A stretch of DNA of 41,250 bases from JABAYQ01 sp018608925 (lineage in GTDB: Bacteria > Bacteroidota > Bacteroidia > Flavobacteriales > UBA7312): positions 1-41,250 of the forward strand of contig JASJHQ010000017.1 of the NCBI GenBank assembly GCA_037625715.1, written 5' to 3'. Shown here piece by piece: positions 8,013-16,554 of this stretch (position 1 is its first letter; each line of letters opens with the position of its first letter). The notes beneath the pieces are model-generated. The model had not been told where the DNA came from and did no database searches. It worked only from the letters and a program-made list of their open reading frames with translations. The translations under genes were made by a program, and so were the position numbers.

Positions 8013-8020
8013 TAGCTTTG
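8013..8020 (+). promoter_or_regulatory. Putative -7 promoter box (TAGCTTTG) of the DUF1801 gene
   Basis: TAGCTTTG matches TAnnTTTG and lies 20 nt before the ATG at 8041, back-to-back with the apbE box. Confidence 0.4.
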
Positions 8021-8040
8021 AAAAGGATAAAATTTACGAT

Positions 8041-8499
8041 ATGAAAATAGAAGCAAAAAATGTGGAAGAATATTACCAAAACATAGATTTGCAAAGAAAG
8101 CCGTTTATGGAAAAACTGCACCAGACTATTGACAGCAATCTTCCTAAAGGCTTTGAAAACACTCTTAGCTACGGAATGCCTGGCTGGGTCGTACCTCTAT
8201 CCTATTTTGGGGATGGCTACCATTGTAAAAAAGACACCCCACTTCCTTTTATAAGTATTGCTTCTCAGAAGAATTTTATTGCTTTATACCATATGGGAAT
8301 ATATGCAGATACTAATTTGCTCGATTGGTTTGTAAGCGAATTTCCCAAGCATAGTTCTAAAAAACTGGATATGGGAAAAAGCTGCATCCGTTTCAAAAAA
8401 ATGGAAGAAATTCCGTTTGACTTAATAGCTCAGCTTTGCCAAAAAATGAATCGCGATCAGTGGATAAAACTATACCAAGACAAGTATGTAAAGAAATAA
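8041..8499 (+). CDS. DUF1801 domain-containing protein
   Basis: A 152-residue cytoplasmic protein with the DUF1801 (YdhG-like) fold. It opens with a helix (VEEYYQNIDLQRKPFMEKLHQTI), then SYGMPGW, the strand FISIASQKNFIALYHMGIY, and the MGKSCIRFKKMEEIPFDLI region that is typical of this family. DUF1801 proteins have no settled function; some relatives are called iron-chaperone-like, but nothing here shows metal binding. The gene ends one base before the stop codon of the convergent PhnA-like gene. Confidence 0.88.
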   Translation: MKIEAKNVEEYYQNIDLQRKPFMEKLHQTIDSNLPKGFENTLSYGMPGWVVPLSYFGDGYHCKKDTPLPFISIASQKNFIALYHMGIYADTNLLDWFVSEFPKHSSKKLDMGKSCIRFKKMEEIPFDLIAQLCQKMNRDQWIKLYQDKYVKK

Positions 8500-8709
8500 T
8501 TATTTCTTTTTCAAAAATTCTGTTCGCAGCACTATTCTACTACCATTGACCTTACAATCAACCTCTTGAGGATCATCGGTTAGGCGAATGCCTTTTACTT
8601 TTGTGCCTTTTTTAATCACTAAAGGAGAGCCTTTTACATCTAGTGTTTTGTTTACGACAACAGCATCGCCATCTTGTAATAAATTTCCGTTACAATCTTT
8701 AGTTTCCAT
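8500..8709 (-). CDS. PhnA-like small protein (alkylphosphonate utilisation protein C-terminal domain)
   Basis: A 69-residue protein consisting of the C-terminal SH3-like PhnA (YjdM) domain: DCNGNLLQDGDAVVVNKTL, then KGSPLVIKKGTKVKGIRL and a basic end. It lacks the N-terminal zinc ribbon of full-length PhnA. Despite the family name, no phosphonate genes lie nearby and the role is unknown. The frame extends upstream to 8793, but a -7 box at 8724-8731 lies inside that extension and the domain begins at METKDC, so the ATG at 8707-8709 is chosen. It abuts the convergent DUF1801 gene with no gap. Confidence 0.85.
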   Translation of the reverse strand: METKDCNGNLLQDGDAVVVNKTLDVKGSPLVIKKGTKVKGIRLTDDPQEVDCKVNGSRIVLRTEFLKKK

Positions 8710-8723
8710 AAATTTTATTTCAG

Positions 8724-8731
8724 CAAAAATA
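8724..8731 (-). promoter_or_regulatory. Putative -7 promoter box (TATTTTTG) of the PhnA-like gene
   Basis: On the reverse strand TATTTTTG matches TAnnTTTG, 14 nt upstream of the ATG at 8709. Its position argues against the longer reading of the gene. Confidence 0.4.
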
Positions 8732-8825
8732 AATAAAGCATTTGTTTTTATAGAAAAATAGTATAGATTTGAAGAACTTAAATGCCTTGCCAAGTTATTT
8801 TTTAACTTTTAAATAACTCAACGCA

Positions 8826-9220
8826 ATGAAAAAATCTCTACTCTTTTTAAGTCTTTTCCTATCTACTTTTTTAATTACTAATGCTCAACATGCTTTAGAA
8901 TCTTGTGATAATAGTTCTAAGGAAATGGGGATAAAATTTTCAATTTAATAAATGATAGTGAAGAAAATACTGAAGGAAATAAAGTCGAAATAAGTGTATA
9001 CCCCAACCCTACAAAAGATATTGTATATATTTCTTTTGGTGCTAAATACGATTTAAAGTATTCTGTTGAAGTCTTTGATTTTTTAGGTAGAAAAGTAATT
9101 GACAAAAAATCATCGGATTACAATTTAACTATAGATTTATCTAGCTACTCTAGGGGGGCTTATTTTTTAAAGATTAATGAAAATAATAATTTATCAACCC
9201 GTAAAATAATAAAGAGATGA
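8826..9220 (+). pseudogene. Frameshifted remnant of a small T9SS cargo protein
   Basis: From ATG 8826 the frame encodes a good signal peptide (MKKSLLFLSLFLSTFLITNA) and about 20 more residues, then stops at 8946-8948. A second frame, open from 8921 to the TGA at 9218-9220, encodes a complete T9SS type A sorting domain (ISVYPNPTKD, VEVFDFLGRKV, LSSYSRGAYFLKI, then RKIIKR). Restoring one base between 8921 and 8945 would join them into a protein of about 131 residues. Even the repaired product would have almost no cargo between signal peptide and sorting domain, so an internal deletion may also have occurred. The end overlaps the ATG of the next gene (ATGA at 9217-9220). A sequencing indel is the main alternative. 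Confidence 0.7.
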
Positions 9221-9696
9221 TGCTACGAACAATATTTATAATTTCTTTTTTAACAGCCCTTATAAGTTGCGGTAAAAAAGAACAAGAAATTACACAAGAA
9301 AATATAGTAGGATTATGGGAAATTGACCTTGGTGACAATTGGCCAGGAACAGACATTTACGGAAATTCTCCTAATTGGTTAGGTGATGAAAAGTCGCAAT
9401 TAGAATTAGCTAGTGACAATTCCTTTAGTGCTAAGTATGAAAATGAACTAGCGAGCTTTGGTACTTACGAGATAATAGGAAACGATATAATATTCTATGC
9501 CGATAGTTTAAGCCCCTGCCTTATTCCTGGTGGATGCAATAATAGTGGTCCAGATCAATATCCTAGAAATAATGAAGGAAAGAAGTTGTTTACTTTAGAA
9601 GAAATACAAAGTAATAGATTTATTATGAGAGGAGACGATAGTGTAACATTTGGCGTATATTTTGAAGGTCACCTATATCGTTACAAGCGTAAATAA
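9217..9696 (+). CDS. Putative lipoprotein with lipocalin-like features
   Basis: A 159-residue protein with a lipoprotein signal (RTIFIISFLTALISC, Cys18). The mature part begins with ENIVGLWEID, the G-x-W start common in lipocalin-like beta-barrels, and continues with alternating strands (LELASDNSFSAKY, ASFGTYEIIGNDIIFY) and ends with a short strand pair. I cannot place it in a named family with certainty. The start overlaps the stop of the preceding T9SS remnant (ATGA), so the two were probably one transcription unit. It belongs to an AT-rich patch of genes without recognised function. Confidence 0.75.
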   Translation: MMLRTIFIISFLTALISCGKKEQEITQENIVGLWEIDLGDNWPGTDIYGNSPNWLGDEKSQLELASDNSFSAKYENELASFGTYEIIGNDIIFYADSLSPCLIPGGCNNSGPDQYPRNNEGKKLFTLEEIQSNRFIMRGDDSVTFGVYFEGHLYRYKRK

Positions 9697-9842
9697 TTAT
9701 ATGCTAAAGAACAATAATCATACAATTGGTTGTCAGAATTTTCTTCCATTTTGAAAAAGCAATAAAAGATCCACTTAATATAAAGATGAATAATTATAGT
9801 TTAATTATTAACAATAGCTATCATCTAACTAATGAATAATTT

Positions 9843-10433
9843 ATGAAAATTCACAAATTAGCACTTATAATTATAATTATTATCAGTGGATGTTTTAGCA
9901 TTAAACAAGGCTATCAATTTTCATTACAAATTTTGAAAATAAAAACTTTTTATCAAATATGCGGAGATATCAAAAAAATTAATGACAATAATGAAATTCA
10001 AAATGATTCTATTATTAGAGTCACATCAAACGATATTAACATTATTTATTTAAATAAAAATAGAATTATTCAATATAAAAAAGATAGTTTAAGTTTTAAT
10101 CCCCAAGACTTAAACCCTTTTAATATACATATTAGTTTAAATTCTGAATTTCTAGATAATTGGGAAGATAGTATTTCATTTGAAAAGACACTTGCACTAG
10201 TGAAAATTAAAACAAAAGAACATTTTCAAATAACAAATGATTCAAACAAAATTATTAAAAATTGTTATGTTGGAATATATAATTTTGATGGAGAAAAGCT
10301 TAATATAATCGATAGCTTAAAATTTTGTGAAGATTGGCCTTTATTATCAGATTCAAGTATTTGGAGTAAACCAGTTAACAATATATCGGAAATAAAAACT
10401 AGGATGAAAGGAAAACAATTTGGAAATTTTTAA
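9843..10433 (+). CDS. Hypothetical lipoprotein
   Basis: A 196-residue protein of unknown function. The N-terminus is a lipoprotein-type signal (LALIIIIIISGC, Cys17). The mature part is rich in Asn, Ile and Lys, with predicted mixed strands and no motif that I recognise. Base composition is noticeably more AT-rich than that of the flanking nqr and housekeeping genes, which fits recent acquisition or weak selection. The preceding 146-nt gap (9697-9842) holds only an 8-bp AT palindrome and no clear -7 box. A strong bidirectional terminator follows. Confidence 0.65.
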   Translation: MKIHKLALIIIIIISGCFSIKQGYQFSLQILKIKTFYQICGDIKKINDNNEIQNDSIIRVTSNDINIIYLNKNRIIQYKKDSLSFNPQDLNPFNIHISLNSEFLDNWEDSISFEKTLALVKIKTKEHFQITNDSNKIIKNCYVGIYNFDGEKLNIIDSLKFCEDWPLLSDSSIWSKPVNNISEIKTRMKGKQFGNF

Positions 10434-10481
10434 TTTCCTAATCTAGTCAGCGTCTTTCCTTGCTCTAAAAAAAACACCTAA

Positions 10482-10511
10482 AAAAAGACCCGCTAAATAG
10501 CGGGTCTTTTT
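10482..10511. terminator. Bidirectional rho-independent terminator
   Basis: GACCCGCTA (10487-10495) pairs perfectly with TAGCGGGTC (10498-10506), flanked by an A-run on the left and a T-run on the right. It can serve both the forward lipoprotein gene and the reverse nqr operon, whose last gene ends at 10516. Confidence 0.9.
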
Positions 10512-10515
10512 GTTT

Positions 10516-11829
10516 TTATCCTCCAAAGTCGTCGAAACGAACATTTTCGTCTGGGATACCCCAATCATCTGCCATTTTGAGAACGGCCTGATTCATAAGT
10601 GGAGGTCCACAGAAATACAATTCGATATCTTCTGGTGTTTCGTGTTTAGTTAAGTATTGATCTATCACTACTTGGTGAACGAAACCAACAAAACCGTCTC
10701 CCTCAGTATCGTTTAAGTCTTTCTTAGCTACCCAATTATCCGATTCTTGTGCATCAGAAAGAACAAGGTGAAACTTGAAGTTTTTAAATTCTCTTTCTAA
10801 AGAACGGAAATGTTCTATATAGAATAGCTCCGCTTTTGATCTTCCTCCGTACCAGTAAGATACTTTACGGCCTGTTTTAAGTGTTTTGAATAGTTCGTAT
10901 AAGTGAGAACGCATTGGAGCCATACCAGCACCACCACCTATATATAACATCTCTGCTTCCGAATTATTTATAAAGAACTCTCCATAAGGACCCGAAATAA
11001 TTACTTTATCACCAGCCTTACGACCGAAAATATAAGAAGAGGCAACTCCAGGGTTTAGATCAGCCCAAGCGTTTTTAGCTCTATCCCAGGGTGGAGCAGC
11101 AACTCTTACGTTAAGCATAATTTTTCTTCCTTCAGCAGGGTAAGAAGCCATAGAGTAAGCACGAACAACTTCTTCTTCATTTTTCATAACTAAATGACGC
11201 ATAGCAAAGTTTCCGTCTTTCCAGTCACCTTCAAACTTATTAGGTTCTCCCGGATGGTCTTCAGGGTGAGCAGTAATGTCCATTTCAGCAAAAGGAACCT
11301 CACAGTTAGGAATTTCGATTTGAATGTAACCACCAGCCTCATAGGGCATATCTTCGGGTACTTCTACAATAAATTCTTTAATATATGTAGCAACGTTATA
11401 GTTAGAAACTACTGTTGCTTCCCATTTCTTTACTCCGAATACTTCTTCCGGAATAATAATTTCCATGTCTTCTTTTACCTTTACCTGGCAACCCAAACGG
11501 AAGTCTTGCTCTATCTCTTTTCTAGAGAAGTGTGGCTCCTCAGTAGGTAAAATCGATCCTCCACCGCTAGTTACTTGGCAAGTACATTGTACGCAAGTAC
11601 CTCCACCACCACAAGCAGAAGGAAGAAAAATACCCTCGTTACTTAGTGTAGTTAGTAAAGAAGAACCGCCATCTACTTCGATTTCTTTCTGACCGTTAAT
11701 TGTAATTTTTACTTTTCCGGCTGGCATTAACTTTGACTTTGCAAATAGTAATACTCCTACCAAAACCAATATAACTAAAAGGAATATGGCTACACTCGAA
11801 AAAATTGTTGTTGTACTTAATAATATCAT
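10516..11829 (-). CDS. nqrF: Na+-translocating NADH:quinone reductase subunit F
   Basis: A 437-residue NqrF, the NADH-oxidising subunit carrying FAD and a 2Fe-2S centre. An N-terminal membrane anchor (about residues 10-31) is followed by a ferredoxin-type domain (about 38-130) with ligands Cys73, Cys79, Cys82 and Cys114, close to the spacing known for NqrF of Vibrio. The flavin motif RAYSMASYP and the nucleotide-binding GGGAGMAPMRSHL and YFCGPPLM motifs follow, and the typical C-terminal FDDFGG closes the protein. It is the last gene of nqrABCDEF, 19 nt after nqrE and just before a strong terminator. Confidence 0.98.
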   Translation of the reverse strand: MILLSTTTIFSSVAIFLLVILVLVGVLLFAKSKLMPAGKVKITINGQKEIEVDGGSSLLTTLSNEGIFLPSACGGGGTCVQCTCQVTSGGGSILPTEEPHFSRKEIEQDFRLGCQVKVKEDMEIIIPEEVFGVKKWEATVVSNYNVATYIKEFIVEVPEDMPYEAGGYIQIEIPNCEVPFAEMDITAHPEDHPGEPNKFEGDWKDGNFAMRHLVMKNEEEVVRAYSMASYPAEGRKIMLNVRVAAPPWDRAKNAWADLNPGVASSYIFGRKAGDKVIISGPYGEFFINNSEAEMLYIGGGAGMAPMRSHLYELFKTLKTGRKVSYWYGGRSKAELFYIEHFRSLEREFKNFKFHLVLSDAQESDNWVAKKDLNDTEGDGFVGFVHQVVIDQYLTKHETPEDIELYFCGPPLMNQAVLKMADDWGIPDENVRFDDFGG

Positions 11830-11848
11830 TGTCTATCTATAAATTGAA

Positions 11849-12469
11849 TTATAATTCAATACCCATGAAACTCATAAACGCTATCCCCATTAAACCTGTA
11901 ATGATGAATGTTATACCCAAACCTCTTAGTGGTCCTGGAATATTGGAATACCTTATCTTCTCTCTAATTGCAGCAATAGCAACAATTGCTAATAACCAAC
12001 CAATTCCGGAACCTAATCCGAAAACAGTAGCCTCTACAATAGAGTTATATCCTCTTTCTTGCATAAATAACGAACCCCCTAAAATGGCGCAGTTTACCGC
12101 AATAAGTGGCAAGAAAATACCTAGTGAACCATAAAGAGCAGGTGAAAATTTCTCTACAATCATTTCTACTAACTGAACCATGGAAGCAATAATAGCAATG
12201 AACATAATGAAACTTAAAAAGCTCAAATCAACGCTAGCAAAGCTTTCGTTTCCTGTCCATAATAAAGCCCCTTGCTTTAATACATAGTTTTCTAATAAGT
12301 AGTTAATCGGAATCGTTATTCCTAAAACAAAAACAACCGCTAAACCTAAACCTACCGATGTTTTTACTGTTTTTGATACCGCCAAATAAGAACACATTCC
12401 TAAGAAGTAGGCGAATACCATATTATCGATAAAAATCGATTTTACAAAAATGTTTACTAAATCTTGCAT
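11849..12469 (-). CDS. nqrE: Na+-translocating NADH:quinone reductase subunit E
   Basis: A 206-residue six-helix membrane subunit. It contains the two conserved half-helix cysteines, Cys26 (FLGMCSYLA) and Cys127 (AVNCAILG), which with those of NqrD hold the intramembrane iron centre. The family pattern GSGIGWLLAI and the C-terminal helix are present. It lies 12 nt after nqrD and 19 nt before nqrF. Confidence 0.98.
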   Translation of the reverse strand: MQDLVNIFVKSIFIDNMVFAYFLGMCSYLAVSKTVKTSVGLGLAVVFVLGITIPINYLLENYVLKQGALLWTGNESFASVDLSFLSFIMFIAIIASMVQLVEMIVEKFSPALYGSLGIFLPLIAVNCAILGGSLFMQERGYNSIVEATVFGLGSGIGWLLAIVAIAAIREKIRYSNIPGPLRGLGITFIITGLMGIAFMSFMGIEL

Positions 12470-12481
12470 ATCTATCTTTTA

Positions 12482-13123
12482 TTAGGATTCGATTAAATCT
12501 CTATTTCTTGCTCTCTGTACCCAAATAATAATACCAACCGTAATTAGTGCCATCGGAGGTAATATCATCATACCATTGTTTTCATACCCCATTTCGTACA
12601 ATCCTAATTTTTCTAAAACAGGATAGCCAAATAATGTTCCAGCTCCTAAAAGCTCACGGAAGAAAGCAACTGCAATTAGAATCCAAGCATAACCGAATGC
12701 GTTTCCTAAACCATCCAAGAAAGATTTCCAAGGGGTGTTAGCTAAAGCAAATGCTTCTAGTCGCCCCATAATAATACAGTTGGTAATAATAAGACCAACA
12801 AATACCGAAAGTTCCTTACTCACATCATAAACAAATGCTTTAAGCACTTGGTCAACCAAAATTACAAGCGCAGCAATAATAACTAACTGAACAATAATTC
12901 GAATTCTAGAAGGAATTAAATTTCTCATGAAAGAAACTAACACATTGGCAATTGTCATTACTACCATTGCAGAAACTGCCATTACAATAGCTGGTTTTAA
13001 CTGAACCGTAATAGCTAATGCAGAACAAATACCTAATACTTGAGTAGTAACAGGGTTGTTGTCGTTTAAAGGATCGATTAATAACTTTCGATTCTTTTTA
13101 GAAAATAGTGCTTCGTGTTTCAT
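12482..13123 (-). CDS. nqrD: Na+-translocating NADH:quinone reductase subunit D
   Basis: A 213-residue integral membrane subunit paralogous to NqrE. The conserved cysteines are Cys33 (LGICSALA) and Cys116 (ITNCIIMGR), expected ligands of the iron centre between NqrD and NqrE. The segments LDGLGNAFGYAWIL and ELLGAGTLFG are typical. Its ATG overlaps the nqrC stop in an ATGA arrangement, indicating coupled translation. Confidence 0.98.
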   Translation of the reverse strand: MKHEALFSKKNRKLLIDPLNDNNPVTTQVLGICSALAITVQLKPAIVMAVSAMVVMTIANVLVSFMRNLIPSRIRIIVQLVIIAALVILVDQVLKAFVYDVSKELSVFVGLIITNCIIMGRLEAFALANTPWKSFLDGLGNAFGYAWILIAVAFFRELLGAGTLFGYPVLEKLGLYEMGYENNGMMILPPMALITVGIIIWVQRARNRDLIES

Positions 13124-13890
13124 TGTACTATAATATTAGAAGTGAATCCGGAAACAGTATCGATATTTAAACTGTCCATTTCCATACCCATCATTTCATT
13201 TCTTTTTAATTGCAGATATGGAGCATACATATTTAATCTTTCTTCGAGCATATTGCTAACCCCATTGGCAGTAATCGTACCACCTGAGATACCATCTACA
13301 CCGTGCATGTCATCTTCTTTAGCTCCACCTTTTACAACTTTAACAGAAACCAATGTTTCTCCATCGTAAATAGTTTTACCAATAAATGGCTCTTGAAACC
13401 ATCCCAAAGAAATTTCTGCTCCTAAACCTGGTGTTTCCGATTTGTGATCGAATACAGCTCCAGAAATAGTAGACATATCGTTCTGTAAGGCTAAATATCC
13501 CCAAATAGGACCCCATAACCCTTTACCTCTCATTGGTAAAATGTATGTTTTTAGTCCTTCTTTTTCGCTTACAAAAACAGGCAGTTGCTGCTCGTTCATG
13601 TCTCTTTTAACTTCTACACCTAAATCAACAACAAAGGCATCGCCTTCTACAACTTCTCCTTTGTTATTTAAAACAAACGATTCGGTAATGTTATCTTCAA
13701 ATGCTTGAGCTGCTTCTTCTCTGCTAACATCCACACCAATAGTAGTAAGGATATTTTGCATTTTCTCAGCAACTATGTTTTTGTCTTGAAATGGCTTTAA
13801 GCTAATAGCGGCAGTAGCGAGTAAACTTGCTACTACAACAACCATTACTATTGCAAAACCAAATGTATATGAATTCTTATTTACGTCCAT
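13120..13890 (-). CDS. nqrC: Na+-translocating NADH:quinone reductase subunit C (covalent FMN)
   Basis: A 256-residue subunit with one N-terminal membrane helix (about 9-30) and a periplasmic FMN-binding domain. The flavinylation site is DGISGGTIT (about residues 199-207), with Thr205 as the expected FMN acceptor for ApbE. GKGLWGPIWGYLAL (about 122-135) and SETPGLGAEI (151-160) are family signatures. The second small residue of the S-G-A-T motif is Gly here, a mild change. It starts 2 nt after nqrB and overlaps nqrD by 4 nt. Confidence 0.98.
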   Translation of the reverse strand: MDVNKNSYTFGFAIVMVVVVASLLATAAISLKPFQDKNIVAEKMQNILTTIGVDVSREEAAQAFEDNITESFVLNNKGEVVEGDAFVVDLGVEVKRDMNEQQLPVFVSEKEGLKTYILPMRGKGLWGPIWGYLALQNDMSTISGAVFDHKSETPGLGAEISLGWFQEPFIGKTIYDGETLVSVKVVKGGAKEDDMHGVDGISGGTITANGVSNMLEERLNMYAPYLQLKRNEMMGMEMDSLNIDTVSGFTSNIIVQ

Positions 13891-13892
13891 AA

Positions 13893-15044
13893 TTATGCGA
13901 TTGCTCTTTTTAACCTTCTTTTAATATTCCCTTCAATAACATAATGGTCCACCAATGGAGCAAATATGTTCATTAACAGAATAGCTAACATCATTCCTTC
14001 CGGATAAGCCGGATTAAATACTCTAATCAAAATAGCAAATACACCAATTAAAAATCCGTAGATGTATTTCCCTCTATTGGTTTGAGATCCTGTAACAGGG
14101 TCTGTAGCCATAAATACTGCTCCAAATGCGAAACTACCTATGATAAGCTGAATATTTGCAGGAGTACTCATTAACTCATTAGCTCCCCACATATTAAATA
14201 GTGTAGCCATTACAAATCCTCCAGCAAAAGTAGAAAGGATAATTCTCCAACTACCAATACCTGTAGCCATTAAAATTAATGCTCCAATAGCAATTGCTAT
14301 AAAAGAAGTCTCTCCTACAGAACCGGGAATCGACCCTATCATCATTTCCATCCAACTCCAACCACCACTTAAAGCAGTCCAGCTGTTGTTGGCAGCTAAT
14401 TCTCCTAAAATAGTAGAACCAGAATAACCATCGACCATTGCACCATGTACCCAAACCTTATCTCCCGACATATAAATAGGATAAGCGAAGAACAAAAATG
14501 CTCTTGCCGTTAAAGCAGGATTTAAAATATTCATTCCAGTACCTCCGAATACTTCTTTACCGATAACTACGGCAAAGATTACCGAAATAGCTAGCATCCA
14601 AAGCGGAACATCAATTGGCATAGTTAGAGGAATAAGTAAACCCGTTACTAAGTATCCTTCGTTAACCGAGTGACCTCTATAAACCGCAAAAGCAAACTCT
14701 ACCGCTAAACCAACTCCGTATGAAACGATAATAAGTGGCATAAACTTCCAGAATCCTAATACAAATTTGGCAAACATAGTTTGTGTTTCGCCAAGAGCTA
14801 AGTAATACTGATGTCCTACGTTCCACATCCCAAACATTAAGCAAGGAATAAGTGCAACGATAACCATAACCATAGTACGCTTTAAATCAATAGAATCACG
14901 AACGTGAGATCCTTTATGAGTAGTATGATCCGGAACAAACAAAAATGTTTCGAATGCATCGTAGGCAGGATATAATTTTTCCAGCTTGCCACCTTCTAAA
15001 AAGAGTGGCTTAACCGAATTCAATAAATTTTTAAATAATTTCAT
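13893..15044 (-). CDS. nqrB: Na+-translocating NADH:quinone reductase subunit B (covalent FMN)
   Basis: A 383-residue membrane subunit, the largest of the sodium pump, with about ten helices. The flavinylation motif DGYSGST (205-211) offers Thr211 as the FMN acceptor for ApbE. The N-terminal region SHVRDSIDLKRTM, the segment GKEVFGGTGMNILNPALTARAF (split: GKEVFGGTGMN, then ILNPALTARAF) and the C-terminal MATDPVTGSQT match the NqrB/RnfD family. It lies 16 nt after nqrA and 2 nt before nqrC. Confidence 0.98.
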   Translation of the reverse strand: MKLFKNLLNSVKPLFLEGGKLEKLYPAYDAFETFLFVPDHTTHKGSHVRDSIDLKRTMVMVIVALIPCLMFGMWNVGHQYYLALGETQTMFAKFVLGFWKFMPLIIVSYGVGLAVEFAFAVYRGHSVNEGYLVTGLLIPLTMPIDVPLWMLAISVIFAVVIGKEVFGGTGMNILNPALTARAFLFFAYPIYMSGDKVWVHGAMVDGYSGSTILGELAANNSWTALSGGWSWMEMMIGSIPGSVGETSFIAIAIGALILMATGIGSWRIILSTFAGGFVMATLFNMWGANELMSTPANIQLIIGSFAFGAVFMATDPVTGSQTNRGKYIYGFLIGVFAILIRVFNPAYPEGMMLAILLMNIFAPLVDHYVIEGNIKRRLKRAIA

Positions 15045-15060
15045 AGTATAAATAAAATGA

Positions 15061-16413
15061 TCAACTACACTCTTTTTTAATTAAATCTAGACCATTACGA
15101 ATAATAGACTGCACCTCCATTTTAGAAGTACATACAAATTCGCAAAGCGCTAAATCTTCTGGTGAAACCTCGTAAATACCAAGGTTTTCCATCGCTTCGA
15201 TATCTTGTATCAAACACGCTTTTATTAGTTGCATAGGATAAATATCCATAGGCAATACTTGCTCGTACTGACCCGTAACAACATAAGCACGCTCTTCTCC
15301 GTGGTAGTTGGTATCTAAATCGTATTTTTTAGATGGTGACAACCATGAGAAATATGCTTTAGACATAGAAAACTTGTTTAAACCCGGAGCTAACCAACCC
15401 AAAAATTCTTGGTAGTTTCCTTCAGGAATAACAGTTACTTGTGTATCGTAAAAACCAATAGCTCCTTGTTTAGAAATTTGCTTTCCCGTTAAAGCGCTAC
15501 CACTAATAAACCTGTTTTCGCCATCTTTTAAATTATCGACAATCATGTTGGAAATAGAAGATCCAGCAATGATTCTGTAATATCTAGGCTTCATAACTTG
15601 AGAACCAGTAAGAGCAACTATTCTAGATACATCGTATTTACCTTCCGAAAACAATCTGGATATAGCCAATACATCCTGAGGATATAAATACCATACCACA
15701 TCGCCTTTATTGATCGGGTCAATATGATGTAACTGAACTCCTACATTACCAGAAGGGTGAGGACCAGAAAATTGGTTGATCTCCACTCCTACAGTATCGG
15801 TAAAAACTTTAGACGGATTGGTACTACTATCCACGTTTAAATGAACCACACCATCCGTAAGTTTCTTTAGAATTTGAATCCCAGACTGGAATTCTTTTTC
15901 TAATCCGTGTAATACAAAATCATTATCGGCAGATAATGGCTCCGTATTAAAAGAAGAAATTACAATCGACTTAGGTACATCGTTTTGGTTAGCAATAACA
16001 TCATATGGCTTTTGACGAATAAATGGCCAAACACCACTTTCTAGCATATGATTAACTATCTGCTTACGCGACAAGTCACCACTTTCGATTTTTTCAAACG
16101 CTCTATACTTATTCTCAGCTTCAGCCGTAATAACCACTTCCATTATTTTTCTTTTAGCACCCCTAACAATAGAAGTAACTACCCCACTTACTGGAGAAGA
16201 AAACTTTACTGCTTCGTTGTACTTATCAAAAAATAAGGTAGTTCCGGACATCACCTGATCGCCTTCCTTCACAACAAGTTTAGGAGTCAATCCGTGAAAA
16301 TCTGTAGGTTTTACCACATAAAGATTTGAGGATGGTACGTTTGCGTATACTTTGTCGGCCTCTCCTGAGAGATTAATATTAAGACCTTTTTTTAATTTGA
16401 TATCTTTTGACAT
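15061..16413 (-). CDS. nqrA: Na+-translocating NADH:quinone reductase subunit A
   Basis: A 450-residue peripheral subunit facing the cytoplasm, which contributes to quinone binding. The N-terminus MSKDIKLKKGLNINLSGEA and the segment PKLVVKEGDQVMSGTTLFFDK resemble the biotinyl-like first domain of NqrA, and SSPVSGVVTSIVRGAKRKI follows. The frame opens 14 codons earlier (16455), but that longer start lies upstream of a good -7 box (16443-16450), so the ATG at 16411-16413 is chosen. It is the first gene of the six-gene nqr operon and is divergent from the T9SS plug gene. Confidence 0.97.
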   Translation of the reverse strand: MSKDIKLKKGLNINLSGEADKVYANVPSSNLYVVKPTDFHGLTPKLVVKEGDQVMSGTTLFFDKYNEAVKFSSPVSGVVTSIVRGAKRKIMEVVITAEAENKYRAFEKIESGDLSRKQIVNHMLESGVWPFIRQKPYDVIANQNDVPKSIVISSFNTEPLSADNDFVLHGLEKEFQSGIQILKKLTDGVVHLNVDSSTNPSKVFTDTVGVEINQFSGPHPSGNVGVQLHHIDPINKGDVVWYLYPQDVLAISRLFSEGKYDVSRIVALTGSQVMKPRYYRIIAGSSISNMIVDNLKDGENRFISGSALTGKQISKQGAIGFYDTQVTVIPEGNYQEFLGWLAPGLNKFSMSKAYFSWLSPSKKYDLDTNYHGEERAYVVTGQYEQVLPMDIYPMQLIKACLIQDIEAMENLGIYEVSPEDLALCEFVCTSKMEVQSIIRNGLDLIKKECS

Positions 16414-16442
16414 CTTTTCAAGAAAATTATTTTTTTCGTCTG

Positions 16443-16450
16443 CAAAAATA
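16443..16450 (-). promoter_or_regulatory. Putative -7 promoter box (TATTTTTG) of the nqrABCDEF operon
   Basis: On the reverse strand TATTTTTG matches TAnnTTTG, 29 nt upstream of the chosen nqrA ATG. It directly abuts a forward -7 box (16451-16458), so the two divergent promoters overlap. A -33 TTG is not clear. Confidence 0.45.
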
Positions 16451-16458
16451 TACATTTG
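16451..16458 (+). promoter_or_regulatory. Putative -7 promoter box (TACATTTG) of the T9SS plug gene
   Basis: TACATTTG matches TAnnTTTG on the forward strand, 96 nt before the ATG at 16555, and touches the reverse nqr box end to end. This would give a leader of about 90 nt, long for this window. Confidence 0.35.
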
Positions 16459-16554
16459 TATCGTATCTGTTTATCTAAATTTAAAGAAGAATTTATAATT
16501 TATAATGATTCTAAATAAGGTGAGCCCTACACATTAATAATATCTCTAGAATTT

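Noticed and set aside
8931..8940. A4-T4 run as a programmed -1 frameshift site in the T9SS remnant
   Set aside because: The codons ATA AAA TTT do not form an X XXY YYZ heptamer in the reading frame, and no downstream stem is evident; a mutation or sequencing indel is simpler.
9789..9809. AATAATTA / TAATTATT inverted repeat in the 9697-9842 gap
   Set aside because: Only eight A/T pairs with a 5-nt loop in AT-rich sequence and no T-run; expected by chance and too weak for a terminator or a confident operator.
11194..11692. Two forward open frames opposite nqrF
   Set aside because: They mirror conserved nqrF codons and look like no known protein.
16414..16455. Upstream ATG extending nqrA by 14 codons
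   Set aside because: A TAnnTTTG box lies inside this stretch and the NqrA family starts near MSKDIKLKKG, so the later ATG is the better start.
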